From: Phytophthora colocasiae
Taxonomy: Eukaryota; Oomycota; Peronosporomycetes; Peronosporales; Peronosporaceae
NCBI GenBank assembly: GCA_018806915.1
Contig: JAGKQI010000101.1
Location: 1,178,001-1,242,000 of the forward strand
DNA length: 64,000 bases
Direction: 5' to 3'
The first letter of the stretch is position 1; each line of letters opens with the position of its first letter. The position numbers and the translations under genes are program-made. Below are positions 62,615-64,000 of this stretch, piece after piece. The notes under the pieces were generated by a model. That model was not told the origin of the DNA. It saw nothing but the letters and a program-made list of their open reading frames with translations, and did no database searches.

Positions 62615-63981
62615 CGCGATGTTATCCATCACCTCATTGGCCGAGGAGGCAGCCCAAGCACCAGAGCACTGCAATCGGCAGCACAATCTCCGCTACCTCC
62701 CGACTCAGGAGTCACAACCAGACTTCGGCCACAGCAGCACGCCAATAGATTGGCTGCAACGAGTTAACGCCCGTGACGCTCCAGTCGTGGCAAATCTCGT
62801 TCTGCTTGGGTGTGGAGGTACTCTGCTCCGTCTCAGCTAACGAAAGGACGCTGATCATCCGTCGACCACGGCGTGGTGGATCACTGGTGATTCACGCATG
62901 CTTTAGAGTTGGACTAATGGTATCAATTTAATACCGTCTCATGCAGAGTTGGGTACCTAGTTCCTGGTCTTTTGTGCCGCCAACGTGCAGCGATTGTGCC
63001 TGTCGACGCTGGGTGGACGCAACGTCTTGGCTTTTCGGCGGTCTTCCGAGCTAACGGCGACATCAGCTCTGCAGGCAAGCGCAGGCGTGAATACAGTACC
63101 GGTACTGTTAGGGCTCGTCGTACAAAACGTTGTGCGTACACAATGTGCGCGTACGCCGTACATTGTCCGGCCTTCTAGTACCCATGGAGACTCTGACTGC
63201 TACACGGGGCGAGTTGCTTGGCAGACAATCGAGACGATCGCCATGATCCACGTCGCCTAACAACGGCCGCAGATTGTGGGGGATACGTTACTCCTGAATC
63301 CGGAGTAAGGCCTGATCAAGGTTGACTTCTCATTCTCCGGCCAGTGTGAGCCTGTTCCCGCAGGCGCGATATAGGTAAACGAACTTCAGACTTGATGCAA
63401 GTGCGATTGTGCTGTACGAACACTTTTCAGCACAATAAAGTGAGGTGCAATGAGACTTCTAAGCTTATCACTCTTCATCTTCTGCAAGATCTTCGTAAAG
63501 CGAAAACATGACTGGACTATGGTCCGAAGTTTTTCCTTTCTTGTTCTTCTTCGTCGAGCATGGAATTTGCCCGACATGCAGCCGTCCTAGCTGCGTCTTC
63601 TTGCTATAGGTAGTAGCTGCTCATGTTCTGGTAAAGCAAAAACTAAAAACTGTATTCCTACAGGAATTCTGCTCCCAGATGGCATTTCGTATCAAGCCAA
63701 ACATGTGGAGTATCGTTGGCAGGACAAAATGTCCCTGCCTTATGGGAACCGAAGGGAAAACGGTTTTCAGCAAATAACTTGTGTGAAAAAGTGTTGCTGT
63801 CGTTGTTGTTGGATTAGGTTGATCTAAACTGCTAGAGCTCACGAATTTGCCGTCGAATACGTGTGCTCTCTGACTTTCGCTTGCGGTTGCTTGTCTAGGA
63901 GTTCAGGAAATAAATACGAATAGATATGAGGTGCTCCTAATGCAATCTTCGATCGATTGCAGGTCACCTTCGCGTACGAAC
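62615..63981. other. 1.37-kb host spacer, nothing firmly recognised
   Basis: Before E inserted this was continuous with the 5' side of PX-like member 9, so its first few hundred bases are that gene's displaced upstream region. No family motif, transposon or RNA gene was seen apart from a 3' flank-like stretch GAAATAAATACGAATA near 63905 that resembles the 3' flank of member 9. Confidence 0.5.
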
Positions 63982-64000
63982 TTACGCCTCCTCCTTGCGG
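63982..64000 (-). CDS. Probable PX-like family member 10, last codons only
   Basis: On the minus strand the window edge reads codons for RKEEA and a TAA at 63982-63984. Member 9 ends EKEEE and TAA, and both are followed by a similar AAATAAATACGAA stretch. Too short to prove coding; the shared 3' flank is the better argument. Confidence 0.4.

Noticed and set aside
62619..62840. Host exon disrupted by element E
   Set aside because: A minus frame crosses the empty site (MDNIAVVHPCSL...), but it leads into the wrong frame of member 9, so it is at most an upstream ORF or leader sequence.

Overview
The window looks like a repeat-rich, gene-sparse piece of an oomycete genome, most likely Phytophthora or a close relative. 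The main evidence is a Crinkler (CRN) effector gene with an LFLAK motif at 6069-8588, chromodomain Ty3/gypsy elements, Mutator-like (MULE), piggyBac-like and pogo-like transposons, short GT-AG introns and an oomycete-type initiator at 16477. No rRNA, tRNA, CRISPR or prokaryotic operon was seen.

Layout. 1-1030: AT-rich DNA with a small ORF made of two GK-[YR]-GK repeats (ExoX C-terminal-like). 1219-4739: a decayed LINE (ORF1 plus the first codons of an endonuclease ORF2) abutting a 5'-truncated piggyBac-like transposase gene. 4928-5484: an internally deleted pogo/Tigger-like element. 6069-8588: the CRN effector. 9266-13620: a degenerate MULE transposase gene (FAR1-like DNA-binding region, MULE core, SWIM finger) joined to a Ulp1/C48 protease exon. 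Three of its introns, both flanks and one coding stretch are seeded with a TTCGGTG/CACCGAA motif.

14032-19886 and 43230-47449, resuming at 63982-64000: a local multigene family of small proteins (about 160-240 aa) with a divergent PX (phox-homology)-like core, a CxxC pair and, in all but one, a C-terminal CxG...IP..(L/V)...F motif. I count nine ORFs that look intact, two relics and one member cut by the window edge. This is the least explained and most interesting host content.

The family is split by two blocks of mobile DNA. 20136-43004 is a tandem array of three units (internal region plus LTR, about 7.62 kb each) of one chromodomain gypsy element (here T). Each unit carries the same 2.12-kb MULE at the same base with the same 8-bp target duplication. 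The array has no 5' LTR and is bounded by 83-bp direct repeats of host DNA. 47587-62609 is a second gypsy element (E, minus strand, 5-bp duplication ACGAC). Its pol gene is broken by a nested gypsy element (N, plus strand, 49592-57450, duplication GATGC, LTRs identical by eye) and by a piggyBac deletion derivative (58279-59681, TTAA duplication). The two blocks lie about 250 bp and 138 bp upstream of PX-like genes.

Many frame breaks differ between T units by single bases in homopolymer runs, so part of the apparent decay may be residual consensus error. All identifications come from reading translated sequence by eye; no database search was run.
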